Below, piece after piece: positions 1 to 12,900 of a stretch of DNA of 64,000 nucleotides (position 1 is its first letter; every line of letters starts with the position of its first letter). This stretch comes from Oidiodendron maius Zn. Its lineage: Eukaryota; Ascomycota; Leotiomycetes; Myxotrichaceae. The DNA lies in contig KN832870.1 of assembly GCA_000827325.1 (NCBI GenBank), forward strand, positions 5,704,001 to 5,768,000, read 5' to 3'. The notes under the pieces are model-generated. The model saw only the letters and a list, made by a program, of their open reading frames with translations, had not been told where the DNA came from and ran no database searches. A program made the translations under genes and the position numbers.

Positions 1-716
1 TCATATTTTGTTCCACCAGGGCTTCCTGCACATCGGAAAATCTCCCTAACTTGCTTGAGACTACTGAAGCGGCTCGCCCACAGCGTTGAAGAGCGGATAG
101 AGCCGCAAGCCCTTCAGTTTGGCCCGGTATTTTTGGTATTAGCTCGCACGGATGAGGGAATTCAGCAATCGGAGCTGCTCTCACGGTGATTTTGCAATCA
201 TTGTACCAGTACATAGAGTAAAAACTTACTGCAAGCCGTATCACATAACTTGCGCGTGGCCCAGTAGTATTGGCCGCAGCATTCTCAGACTTCCCGCGAC
301 GCTAAGCCCCCAAAATATCGAGGTTGGTTGGTTCTCCAAACCATCCTACCGTTGCTATTCTTTTCAGGCAGCCACCTTCTCACAAGCGCCCGGCGAAGCT
401 CCCTGACGCGGCCTGCCCCGCGCCGCCGGTGCTACAAGGGACTCTGTGTCAGGTCAAAGTGAGGGGGCGGACAGCTGCACAGCCGACTACCAATGGCAAC
501 AGAGAAGTAAATACATCAACCCGAGCTTCTTGTTAACGCAGCTGCATTCAACAGCCTGTAAGACAGACAGAGGTCAAGAATAAGGCTAACTATTGTTTCA
601 GTTGACAAAAGCCAGATAGAAAGAAACCCACCATCTTCTCATTAGCTACGGTGCGGCGCGTCCTTATCGGATGCCCCAACATTTTTCGCCCCGCACAAGC
701 TTGTGGGGAGTAAACG
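1..716. other. Intergenic, no supported gene
   Basis: No reading frame here has a recognisable domain or a coherent intron pattern. The first ~150 bases could be the edge of a gene lying outside the window, but nothing supports that directly. The stretch just before 717 is the presumed promoter and 5' leader of the large NACHT-ankyrin gene. Confidence 0.5.
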
Positions 717-3700
717 ATGGAAGATGATTTTGCGATGGCTACGAATGACAACGAAAAATGGATGTATCGGTGAGTTGAATGCATTCTCTTGGAACTGGGA
801 CCCGGTAGACGCCTGACTGGATTAATTTAGGATATACCTTGTTGGATTTCCGGAAGCCCCAATCCCCTCGAAAAATAATACAGCAGCCAAGGCAATCAAA
901 AGCCTTGTGCCAGAGGCTCTGGTCTTGCAATACGGTATCTTTCATCGCGATGTTGATTCATATCCTCAGAACATTGATAATGAAGACATTGACGTCGAGC
1001 CCATTATGGCGGCCAAAACTTTCGACTCTGAAGGGCATAATGGTCGCGGACGCGACGGCGAAAGAGCCGAATCGCAGCCAAACAACGGGGTGCTTGACCA
1101 AGAAGCTCCCGACAGCGATACTGATGACGCCGATATTGCAGGATCGGTATATCATGAAGATGTGAGGAAAGTCGCGCCTGAAAATATGGATGACGACTCG
1201 ACATCTGTAGCTAGCATGGCTTCCCACGATATCTTCTCTCCAGCCTGGATCGAACATGAAGCGCTGTGCCTTCTGGCCCGTATTCAGCATGATGCTACTC
1301 AGGCAAGAGATGGGTCCCATAAAATGGTGCTGCTCGCCGGCTATGGTTTTGGCGGTTTCGTGATCAAGCAGGTATGGGCATACCCTGTTTTCATGGAGCA
1401 TATTCTAACATGAGGACTCTCTTGTATTGTCATTCTGACTATCTAAGGCTATAATTATTGCCAATACAACGCCGAAGTTTTATGATGTTGCGCTTAACGT
1501 CGTGAGCCTACTATTCTTTTCCACGCCGCATCGATGTGTTGGGCAACTCACATGGGAAGAGTTGCTACTTGACATGCTCAAGGCCACGAAAATAAATTAT
1601 CGAGGACGATTATCTCTGATACTCTCACGGTTGATGGATGCCGTATCTCAGCTTTCACATTCATTCTATACATTCGCAGCGAAATATCCAATCACAAACT
1701 TCGTCGGAATTGAGCCCAGTGATGAGCAAGATGCTAGTAAATTCGGCAATGACTTCGAGGAAGTTGTTCCGTGGCCAAAGCAGGACGATAATAACCCTGA
1801 ATTCTGCGATATGGATGACCTGAACAAGTTAGAGTCACTTAGGACATACTTCGCCCCTAGTGATGTTCTTGCACCTCAGTTTAATGGTATGTTTAACCAA
1901 GCATGTCATATCTTCGCTACTCTGGACTAATCTCATAGGAGGGGCTATAGCGCAGGTAAAAGAAGCGGCGGAGCAAGACATCAGCAAGACTTATTTCGAG
2001 GCTTTGCAATCGCTCTCACACTCCCGATGGGTTATCTATGAAACCCGAACTCTGCACAATTCGCGAGAGCTGAATGACGAGACTGAAATTTACCATTCAC
2101 TACTGTCTCGAGTTCACCTAAAAGGGGTCCGTGGAGGGTCTATTCAAATTACCGGCCCTGCAGGTCATGGGAAGTCAGCTCTTATCAAGCTTGTGTCGCA
2201 GAAATTGAAGCAAGAGTCCTCGGTCTTGATAGTCGAAAATATACCAAACCCACTTCAGAGAGGACCGATTAGCTTGTATGGCATATGCGCGTCGTTCATA
2301 CACCAGATCATCTCCCAACGGCCGGCACTATTCCAGCCAGTCCAAAACTTGATGGCGGACATTCTCGTTCGGAATGCGTGGTCAGAAGCGGGCCTCAAAA
2401 CCCTCTTGTCGTCCATGTTTCAACACTCTCAAGGCGTCGACTTTCTTGTCGTAATTTACGACTATGAAACATGGCCAAGCCATATACAAGCTTGGTGGAC
2501 AGAGGTTAAAAGTTTACTACCGGAATCTTGTGGCTCATCCTGTACTTTTCTTACCAGCAGCCATAAACGTCTCGATGATTTTGCTGCCGCAAAAGTGCGC
2601 CCGCTGAACCTAGCGAAGAAATTCAAGCGCTATCGGAGCGCTTTAATTCGAGCAAAGACAAGTCACCTCATCGCTCAAGGCTACGGATCTCCTTCTTTGA
2701 AAGAAGTTCTTAGAGAAGATGTCAAAGACTGCATCATATCCACAGCTAAATCGTTTCAAGGCTCTTTTGCAGCAACTACTTCGTACCTAACACACATGTT
2801 CGGAACTTTCGCCCTAAGTTCCGTTGATACAATCGAGCGACAAATTGCAATCTGCCCACAAACTGAAAGAGATCTGTATATAGATGAAATTGCTGAGCTG
2901 GGGAGCAAGCCTGCGTCTGTATTTACCTGGGCTACGGCAGTATTGTCGTGGATGCTTCTGGTGGCGCGACCACTGCGAATAGAAGAGCTTGCTGCGGCTA
3001 GCGCCATTATCTCAACTCAGTTGAGTATTTCTGACATTCAAAAAAAAGTGTCTATGGACATGGAGCGTGATCTCCAAACCCACCTGGGAGGCCTTGTTGT
3101 CATAGAGAACAGATATGCACGTGTAATAAGCATACTGGCGAGAGACGTCTTGTGTCAGCAAAATCCGAAGATATGGAAGATACAACAGAGCCTTGAGACC
3201 AACGGCGGCCTGACGGAGCTTTGCTTGCACTATCTTAAGATCGTACTAGGCGATGTATCTGAAGTGGTCTGGCAGAAGTGCCTATCCCAGGTATCGTATA
3301 GGCACCAGGGTCCATTACTGCAAGACCCGGCATTGGAGTTTCTGGATTATGCTTGCCAGTTCTGGCCCGCCCATTTTCTTCAAGTCAGCAACCCGAATGA
3401 GGATCTCATAGGCGCGGTGATTAAATTCCTGAAGACCCCCGTTGTTGCTGATAGGTGGTTCCAGTTATATTTGCTCAGCACTTCTACATGGTCGAACCCG
3501 CTGAGCGAAACCGGACAAACTTCATCTCCACTAGCATCTACGCGGGAGGCTGAGCCTATGTCTTCTGAAAAAAGTATCTTGAGTGGAGCCGCAGCCGACG
3601 AAAAGGCTCGACTGTCAGCCGTTCAAATGGCGAGCTATGTGGGCCTTGCATCGGTCATTCCTTTCCTCTTAACAAGCGACGGTTCTGGCGAAGTGCCAGA

Positions 3701-6700
3701 GAAGATTCATCTCCGGCACGGCTACTCAGAGCGTGATATTATGCTTCTAGACCGCGGTTCTAGGCACTACTTAGAATGTGCAATTGCGGATGACAATGAC
3801 GGCCTTGTGAAAGAGCTATTTAATGTAAACCGAATCGGCGTCGAAGACTGCTTTCCTCTTCATATGGCAGCACTTGCAGGCAATTTGAAGACAGTTAAGG
3901 TACTTTTGGATATACTCCCTGACCCAGGAAAGAGAGATCTCGAAGGCCGCACCCCACTGCATATGGCAGCTATTTGCGGTCGCACCGATATCATCAGCGT
4001 CCTTGCTGGCAGAACTATCCCTGAGGATCCCCCGAATAAAGCTGGTATCAATAAAGCGATTGATAGTACGGATAACAAATTTCAAACGCCTTTGATTATC
4101 GCAACACGGATGGGAAATGTTGCTGCTGCATCGCTATTAGTAGAGTTAAACGCGGATGTAACTATGAAAGATGAGACCGGAAAGACTGCGATGCATTATG
4201 CCGTTCTGAACTGCCCACAAGTCGTTGAAACCTTTCTGAACGAAAATGAAGACATTGCATTTATCGAAGATAATGATAAATGTACTGCAGTCCACATTGC
4301 CGCACGCTCTGGGCATGTAAAGTCCATACGCAATATCACGAATGCAGTACGGATAGCTGGCCGCCTTGCCGAGGCTGTTGATATCTGTGACAATAAGGGA
4401 AGGACGCCACTCCACTATGCAGCTGAAAATGGACATCAAGAAGTTACAGAAGTCCTCGCCGATGGAGGTGACAGCGCAGCATTAGAAGACAATGAAGGCA
4501 AGCTGCCTGCAGAACTTGCTGCCGCACATGGCCACTTGGCGACATTGAAAGCCCTCAATCGCGGTAAATTAAAGATTGGGGATAACCGATTACTCGTGGC
4601 TGCAGCAGGTGCTGGGCAGCTACTCGTAGTGCAGTACCTTCTTCAGAATGGAGTATCTCCGGACGGTGAGAAGTCTTCTGAGCTGTTACCGTTATCCGTG
4701 GCTGCCTCCATGGGCCACGTTGAGATAGTGTCCACTCTACTGCGAAGCCAAGCTAGAATAAATATTGAAGACTCCGATCGAAGGACACCTCTACATCATG
4801 CAACGATAAAGGGCAGATACGACGTGGTACAGATGCTCCTCGCACCTCCATCAAGCACCAGTGAAAAGGCAAATATCTCAGCCCCCGACTCGTTGCGGTA
4901 TACACCGCTCCATCATGCAGCATTAGTAGGACATACCAAGATCATGCAGCTGCTCTTAGATAACCATGCGAATCCTGAGGCTCGCTCATCGGACAGCGAG
5001 ACACCACTTCATTTAGCAGTTGAGCACCCAGAGGCAGTTAAAATTCTCTTAGGTGCAACAAATAACCCAAACATGGTAGATATCCTACATAAAACTCCAC
5101 TCCACAAAGCTACCAGCAGGAAGTGCCTTCGATCCGCGCAGATTCTGATTAAGGGTGGTGCGAATATTGATGCTTTGGACGACGAATCAAGACGCCCAGT
5201 ATACCACGCTATATCTCAGAACGACCTTCCTATGGTTAAGGAATTTTTCAAGGGGCAGGTCGATGGTATAGAACCCCGAGACTACGAATGGGATGATCTG
5301 GAGTTGGCAGTAGAGGCATCCTCACTGGAGGTTCTTCAATTCTTCATAAACGGGTCACCTCGGTCGGTAAAACAAACAAGTGACCGTGGACGGACACTAC
5401 TTAATGTGGCGGCTGAACAACATTCGCAAGAGGTTTTGGTTCTCCTTCTTGACTCTGGGTCAGACGTAAACCACTCCGATTACAAAGGAAGAACCCCACT
5501 ATACGATGCAACAGCCACAGATAATGTGGAGAATATGCGGAATCTCCTTGCCAGAGGTGCAGATGTTGACAAAGCTGACGAAGCTGGCGACATGCCGTTA
5601 CATGTAGCCGCTCGACGAGATGTGAACGAGGCTGTTTCTATCCTGATCGATGCAAAGGCTTCTATCAACCAGCCAGGAAACAATAAAAGCACTCCGCTAT
5701 ACCTTGCGGCCTACAAGGGGAAATATGAAAACGTTAAAGCCCTTCTGAAATCCGGCGCTGATGTCAATATCTGTAGTGGCAACGGTTGGTCCCCACTTCA
5801 CGCTGGTGTTGATAATCTAGAAATTACCAAGCTTCTTGTCGCTCACGGAGCAGATATCAATCATCCAAAGAACGATGGATGGAGGCCGCTCCATCTCGCG
5901 GTATCCTGGGGTTATACAAAGATTGTCACGTTCCTTCTTGAAGAAGGGGCCGACCCGAATCTGAAAAATGACGATGGGGAGACACCCTTGCACGTGGCTC
6001 TCAGGAGGGTGAACATTGATGTAACGAAGGTATTGTTAAATTATGAGGGAAGCAATATTGCCGACGTGCACCTGCGGAATGCCCAAGAGCTTGCACCCAT
6101 TCACTTGGCTGTAATGCATTGCACAGAAGATGTAGTCAAGATGTTCATTCAAAAGGGGGCCGACTTTAAATCCAGGACCGGGAACGATACATCCTGTCTT
6201 GTCCTTGCCATTGAGCAAAATCCAGAGGTACTCACTATCCTGCTTGACAGAGAAGTTATTGTTTCCAACGAATTTTGGGACTACCAAGACTTGGTCCTTG
6301 CGTATTGGGCGGCGATTAAGAAGGACCAACCGGAGTGTGTTAAGATTTTAATAGATACAACAGCTCGATTACTTGACGAAGTATCCGCAGAGGGCTTTAA
6401 CGGACTAGAGACTCATTTGCGCAACAAGAGACTAGAGGATAACGATGAACCACTCTGCAACCGATTTGTTGATCTCGGCCTCAACCCTTTCAAGCGAAGG
6501 CAAGACAACCAGAAGTCTGCATTTGAACTCGGCGTTATGTCTCGGGACAAAGTCAAGATGAAGTTCATAGACTCTTGCATGAAATTCATACCTGATGACC
6601 TAAGCACATCAGAATTGGGATTTAGGGAGCTACGTATTGCTACTGAGATGGACAAACCCGATTTATGGAAGAAGCTGGAGCTTCTCAAGGAAAAGAACGA

Positions 6701-7671
6701 GGATGAGACAGACCAAGATGACTGGCGTCTCGACCATTTCCTACACCAGTCTGCTCCTAGGGTCATCTATGCTGAGCAGAAGGAAGAGACGTTGGACCAG
6801 CCAACAAGAACGCCGACAGCCCTGATCTTACCACCAAGGTGGCATGCGCCTGACGCGGATGTTGGTGCTCGTGTGCAGATTTTGCCAAATGGACTTGAGG
6901 TTTTCTTCAAAGGTAGTAATGATAAGTATATTCCTCGTATTGTGCGGTAGTTGTTGACTAACTGGCTATGATAGCCGAAAACCTCGATACCAACGAAGGC
7001 ATCATATGCATCCGAGCAGATCATCCATTCCCTCCCAGGAAGTTTGGATTAGCATATTTCGAATTAACAATAGATAAGGAAGAGCCAGAGCCAGAGCCAG
7101 AGCCAGAGCCGAAAGAATCCGAGTCTACCGCCCCTATTGTCTGCATTGGCCTCTGCGGTGAATTCTGTAATCTAATATATGCCCATCCGGGATGGAAGGT
7201 GTGGTCAGCAGGTTATCATGGAGATAATGGCAAGGTCTATGAGCAATATGGGGTCTGGAAGTATGACACGAAACAGCTATACGGGCCAGGCAATACTATC
7301 GGTTGCGGAGTCGACTACGAGAGCGACAAATACTTCTTCACCCTTGACGGCGAAGTTGTCGGTATGTATATCTTCCGCCTTCATTCAATTTTACACCATT
7401 AAGATGAGGGTAACTGATACGTGTCGCAGGCGAGTACTCTAGCAAGATTATATTCCGGAAGTTATATCCGTGTATCAGTCATTGCGATGGTGCTGTCAAT
7501 GTGAAGGTGAATTTTGGAGAATCCGACTTTGTTTGGTCGGGAGCAAAGAAGTTGGTTGCACAGGGCTTTGAGTCTGGCCAGCCTAGGTTCCGGAGAAGGT
7601 TGACTGATCGACTCGAATCAGAAACTGGCAAAAAGAGACACCCAGGAGGGCGTACTCGCGCAGTCGTTTAG
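717..7671 (+). CDS. NLR-type protein: hydrolase-like / NACHT / ankyrin repeats / SPRY
   Basis: Six exons read as one 2211-aa protein: 717-769, 831-1371, 1448-1886, 1939-6912, 6975-7361, 7430-7671. Every junction has GT/AG and keeps frame. Residues ~18-260 resemble the alpha/beta-hydrolase domain seen at the N-terminus of many fungal NLRs, including the STPHR segment near 223. The P-loop GPAGHGKS is at ~417-424 and a Walker-B-like VVIYDYE at ~515. About 20 ankyrin repeats run from ~980 to ~1780, and residues after ~2003 form a SPRY-like domain preceded by a short (EP)n linker. The expected role is a cytosolic sensor or allorecognition protein: repeats sense, NACHT oligomerises, the N-terminal domain acts. 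In the hydrolase-like domain the usual GHSLGG nucleophile elbow reads GYGFGG, so the catalytic serine is absent. Start chosen at the ATG whose first exon splices in frame. The domain order is secure; the biological role is inferred. Confidence 0.88.
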
Positions 7672-8180
7672 TATTAGTAGTTAAATTGCAATCCATAGAT
7701 GCTATATACATACCATGTTATCTTACTTCTAACATTCACAGATCCAGAAGAGTCTAGTACGATAAATTATAAAGTATACACTTTACTTTGGAGTCACTAC
7801 AGATCTCATGTACTAAAACCAGTCTCAGGATAAGGATGATATTCCAATATTTTAGAGACCGGATAGTAAATGAAATACAATGGAAAGAAGTGCGAAGTGT
7901 AAACAATATATAAATGCTAAAGATGTAGAGGTCAAAAATGACATTTTATACGTCGTTATTGCCTTTATGTACATATAGTGCATACCGGTAAGTTTAGAGG
8001 CACATATGGAGGTTTTCTCATCAAGGTTATTGTAGGTGGTACTGTCATAATTTTAAGGACCGAGACTATAAGTCGGATTTGGATTAATGGTGCCTATAAG
8101 TCTAAACCGCCTTATATTCTCGGTGTCCCCATAATCGTGAGCGTCTCGGCAGTTTCCTCTCATCGAACGCAATCTACATC
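7672..8180. other. Intergenic between convergent genes
   Basis: AT-rich spacer between the 3' ends of the NLR gene and the GST gene. It should hold both terminators. No protein or RNA gene recognised. Confidence 0.5.
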
Positions 8181-8858
8181 TCAAGGAACTAATCTTCCAT
8201 GTCCCCCCAGTCCTCCCTTCTGAAATGCCTCTAGCTTCCAACACTCCTCAACAATACCCTTCACACGAGGCCACTTATCCAGGTCAATGCCGACTCTCAG
8301 CCCACCTTGAACAGCCGGGACTAAAAAGACATCTGCGAGAGTCAATTCATCCCCAACGCTATATCTCCCTCCCGGCCCGCGTTGAGCCAATGTTTCATAG
8401 ACCTCGAGTCCCCGTTCATACACCCACCGTGCCCAGAGTTGTCCGTCTCCACTGAAATCGGCTGCGATCTTTTTACGAATACGAGAGTTTTGCGGTGGCT
8501 GAATATCGCATGCGACAAGGCTTGCCAATTCCAAGACGTGCGCCCTAGCTTCGACTCCTGATGCCTCCGGTAATAGCGGCGGGTTGGGGAAGTGGGTCTC
8601 CAGGAAATCGATTATAGCAGGGGACTGGGTGATCGTAATACGCGCCTCGCTGTTGTGTGGCTCGATGACGAGAGAAGGAACGCTGGAATTGGGGTTGATC
8701 GCGCTGTATGACTTTGACGTTTGCTGGCATTGAGCGAAGTCTATCTTGTGATAGGTCAAAGGGATGGATTTTAGGTGCGCGGCGATCCGAACTCGGGCAC
8801 TGCACCCCGATAGAGGAGCTGTGTAGAGATGCAAGGCTTTAAAAGGAAGGCTGGACAT
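8181..8858 (-). CDS. Zeta-class glutathione S-transferase / maleylacetoacetate isomerase-like
   Basis: Single-exon gene of 225 aa, the usual length for zeta GSTs (about 210-230 aa). Residues 1-85 form the thioredoxin-like glutathione-binding half and the remainder the alpha-helical half. Residues 17-25 (SGCSARVRI) correspond to the zeta-class SSCX[WH]RVRIAL signature, with Ser/Cys available for glutathione activation. The NPNSSVPSL stretch carries the conserved cis-proline, and TQSPAIIDFLE is the typical glutathione-contact segment. Family members isomerise maleylacetoacetate to fumarylacetoacetate in tyrosine/phenylalanine breakdown or handle alpha-halo acids. No other tyrosine-degradation gene lies nearby, so a detoxification role is equally possible. 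The signature deviates where W/H is replaced by A. Start is the only upstream ATG in frame. Confidence 0.85.
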   Translation of the reverse strand: MSSLPFKALHLYTAPLSGCSARVRIAAHLKSIPLTYHKIDFAQCQQTSKSYSAINPNSSVPSLVIEPHNSEARITITQSPAIIDFLETHFPNPPLLPEASGVEARAHVLELASLVACDIQPPQNSRIRKKIAADFSGDGQLWARWVYERGLEVYETLAQRGPGGRYSVGDELTLADVFLVPAVQGGLRVGIDLDKWPRVKGIVEECWKLEAFQKGGLGGHGRLVP

Positions 8859-9929
8859 TGCTGTAGTTGGTTATATGGCGTTTAAGTTGTAAAAGCCACC
8901 AGGGAGAAATTAGGGGTCATCCTTTGGATGGGGGAGTGATGACGCAGACAATTAAGAACCCGTTGACGGATCTATTATAATGAGATCTTTCAAGAAGAAC
9001 GGCAAACTTCACATAGAGTTTTGCGATGGTAAAGAGAAACTTGCAGTGAGTTACGCAAGTAAGCTTACAGTCGGTAACATTCTCCGTGATTTTCCCCGGA
9101 AATCGTTTAGCGTTTCAAGCCCCACCCCTCCTCCATTTTCGCCCACACGCACACTCTAGAAGTAATCGCTCGTCGGGTGAACTATAGTAGTCTAAAGAGC
9201 TTATAATTGGACGCGAAACCTCAAGGGGCACTCATATGCGTCGATTTCACACAATGAGAGGGAGCCATACTCAATACTTAATATGGTAGGCCTGACCCCG
9301 AAGAGCGCAGACAGACTGTAGGCAGTCGCGGGGTGTCTCCACATGCCGAAGGTTATCCACCGCGAAAGCTAAATTACAAATATCTCAACACGAAATAGTG
9401 CTATTCTATTTGTAATACTCTAGCCTTATGTTTAACCTATTATAATTCTAATCTATGTAAATTTTTTTTTTGAAAACTTATATAAAGGCTTATTAGTTAT
9501 ACTTTAATCATTATTTATTTTATTCATTAATTCTTAACCTTACGTTTTGTCTATCCTTTAGTAATATTTTTAACGCTTAAAAGTCTGGTAATGTTAATAA
9601 GAGTAGTTAAGTTAATCTATAACATTTATTTTCCTTTATTCAAAGAGGAGTAAAGTTTCTCTCGCAGGAACATTGGGCGGTCTATGAACTTGCGAAATGC
9701 CTCTCAGCCTAACTATAACGCACGTGATATTGCGGCTGAGCCTACGCCACTGCGAACGTGCACTGCCCCCTCAGTAGATATGGCTCAGCCCGCTCTCGTT
9801 CCAATTCTGCCAAGTTCCAGTCGTCAATGATATATCATGTAGATTCTTTGCACTCACACGACAAAGCCTTAAGTACCATTATTGTGTGTTTTTGCCTATC
9901 TTTTCGCTCTTGAGCTCATAGCTCTAAAT
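8859..9929. other. Long intergenic region with AT-rich core
   Basis: Divergent promoter space between the GST gene and the HET-NLR gene. About 9420-9640 is strongly AT-rich with many TA steps, compatible with RIP-type decay of an old repeat. A CACGTG site lies at about 9720. No coding region recognised. Confidence 0.45.
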
Positions 9930-12900
9930 ATGCGGCTGCTGAAGCTCATCGGACCTGGGCAATTCAGCATTATCGAGGTTACTGGGCACAACACTCCACC
10001 GTATGCCATTCTCTCGCACACTTGGGCGGATGGCCAAGAGGTCAGCTTCAAGGATTTCATGGAGGGTAACGGCAAAAGCAAAGCTGGCTACCGAAAGATT
10101 TCATTTTGCAGTGAACAAGCCGCTAGGGATAATCTACATTACTTCTGGGTAGATACATGTTGTATCGACAAGTCGAACAATACTGAGCTTACTGAGGCCA
10201 TTAATTCTATGTTTCGCTGGTATCGGGATGCGGCAAGATGCTACACGTACCTTGCAGATGTCTCAATTCCTGGCTACGACACAGACCCCCAATCATGCCA
10301 AAGTATATGGGAAGCGTCTTTCCGAGAAAGTAGATGGTTCACTCGAGGCTGGACACTGCAAGAGCTTATTGCCCCAGCATCAGTCGAATTCTTCTCCGCT
10401 GAGGGCAAGCGACTAGGTGATAAGAAGTCACTACAGCAGCAGATCTATGAGATAACCGGGATCCCGATCCAAGCTCTACAAGGAAACCCTTTCTCTCATT
10501 TCAGCGTAACTGAGCGGATAGCTTGGGCAGCAAAACGGCAAACAACAAAAGAAGAAGACGAGGCGTACTGTCTACTAGGTATCTGCGAAGTATCTATGCC
10601 GCTTGTTTATGGCGAGGGAAAGCCAAAGGCGTTGAATCGGCTGCTCAGGGAAGTCAGTGAGTCTTGTAAGGAAGACAATGATATCACAGAGCTAGAAGGT
10701 ACGGCATATATATATGGATTTGACCCACACTAAACTCTATTCACGGTAGATAATACTCCATTTCTTGTACCTTTCGAACGTAATGCTCGCTTTACTGGCC
10801 GCGAGACCCAGCTTGCCGACCTTGAAGGAAAGCTCTTTGCCGGAGAGCAAACCACAAGGGTCGCTATCGCTGGACTAGGTGGTATAGGCAAGACACAAGT
10901 AGCTCTTGAGCTGGCCTACCGAACAAGACAGAAGTATAAAAACTGCTTAGTTCTCTGGATACCGGTGACCAGCATGGAAAGTTTTAATCAAGCATACCTA
11001 GATATTGCGCAGCAACTCAACGTAACCGGCTGGAACGATAAAAAAGCGGATGTAAAGAAATTAGTGCAACTTCATCTAAGTAAGGAAAGTGCAGGTCGGT
11101 GGCTTCTGGTGTTCGATAATGCTGATGACATTGATATATGGGTCACAAAGCTTGGGTCTGAGTCTAGATCCAACCGTTTAATCGACTACCTTCCAAGAAG
11201 TACACAGGGGTGTATCATTTTTACAACACGCGATAGGAAGACCGCTGTCAAACTTGTACACCAGAATGTCATAGAGGTGCCCGAGATGGATGAAGGCATG
11301 GCTATACAACTGTTAGAAAAGCGTTTAGTCAATCCGGGTCTTATTAAGAATCAGCCAGATACAAAAGCCTTGCTAAAAGAGCTCACTTACCTCCCCCTCG
11401 CTATTGTTCAGGCTGCAGCATATATCAACGAGAATAGGATAGAATTCGCAGATTATCTATCACTTTTAGCAGATCAAGAAGAAGATGTTATTGATCTCCT
11501 AAGCGAGGAATTTGAGGACGACGGAAGATATCGAAATATGAAGAACCCAGTGGCAACGACGTGGCTAATCTCGTTCGAGCAGATCCGGCAGCGAGACGCT
11601 CTAGCAGCAGACTACCTGTCATTCATGTGCTGCATCGATTCCAAGGACATTCCGCAGTCTCTTCTTCCACCGGCACCGTCCCGCAAGCGAGAGATGGAGG
11701 CAATCGGGACGCTCGACGCATACTCCTTTATCAGCAAACGGCCTGTAGACCTAGCTTTCGACCTCCATCGGTTGGTACATTTGTCAATGCGGAACTGGCT
11801 TCGGAAAGAACAGTTACTTGCTCATTCAACGGAGGAAGTAATTAAGCGACTAGAGGAAGTGTTTCCAGACGATGACCACAAGAACAGAACGGTCTGGAGG
11901 ACATACCTGCCACACGTGCGTTATGTACTAGAATCCAAACTCGTCGATAAAGATTGGCAGAGCAGAATAGATCTTATGAGGAGATATGGAACGTGCCTCT
12001 ACGAAGACGGACGATGGAGTGAGGCTGAGGCTGCATTTACTGAAGTTCTCGAAATCAAGAGGAGAAATATTGGCGCGGATCATCCTTCTACGCTGACCAT
12101 CATGGCCGACCTAGCGTCGACGTACTGGAATCAAGGCCGATGGGACGAGGCTGAAGAGCTAGATATGCAAGTGATGGAGAAGAGCAGGACAAAACTCGGA
12201 GCGGACCATCCAGACACGTTAACTAGCATGGCCAACCTAGCGGCGACGTACAGGAATCAAGGCCGATGGGACGAGGCTGAAGTGCTAGAGGTGCAAGTGA
12301 TGGAGAAGAGCAGGATAAAACTCGGAGCGGATCGCCCAGACACGCTAAATAGCATGGCCAACCTAGCGTCGACGTACAGGAATCAAGGCCGATGGGACGA
12401 GGCTGAAGTGNNNNNNNNNNNNNNNNNNNNNNNNNNNNNNNNNNNNNNNNNNNNNNNNNNNNNNNNNNNNNNNNNNNNNNNNNNNNNNNNNNNNNNNNNN
12501 NNNNNNNNNNNNNNNNNNNNNNNNNNNNNNNNNNNNNNNNNNNNNNNNNNNNNNNNNNNNNNNNNNNNNNNNNNNNNNNNNNNNNNNNNNNNNNNNNNNN
12601 NNNNNNNNNNNNNNNNNNNNNNNNNNNNNNNNNNNNNNNNNNNNNNNNNNNNNNNNNNNNNNNNNNNNNNNNNNNNNNNNNNNNNNNNNNNNNNNNNNNN
12701 NNNNNNNNNNNNNNNNNNCGGAGCGGATCACCCAGACACGCTAAATAGCATGGCCAACCTAGCGTCGACGTACAGGAATCAAGGCCGATGGGACGAGGCT
12801 GAAGTGCTAGAGGTGCAAGTGATGGAGACGAGGAGGACGAAACTCGGAGCGGACCATCCAGACACGCTAAGAAGTATAGCAAACCTAGCATCAACGTACT

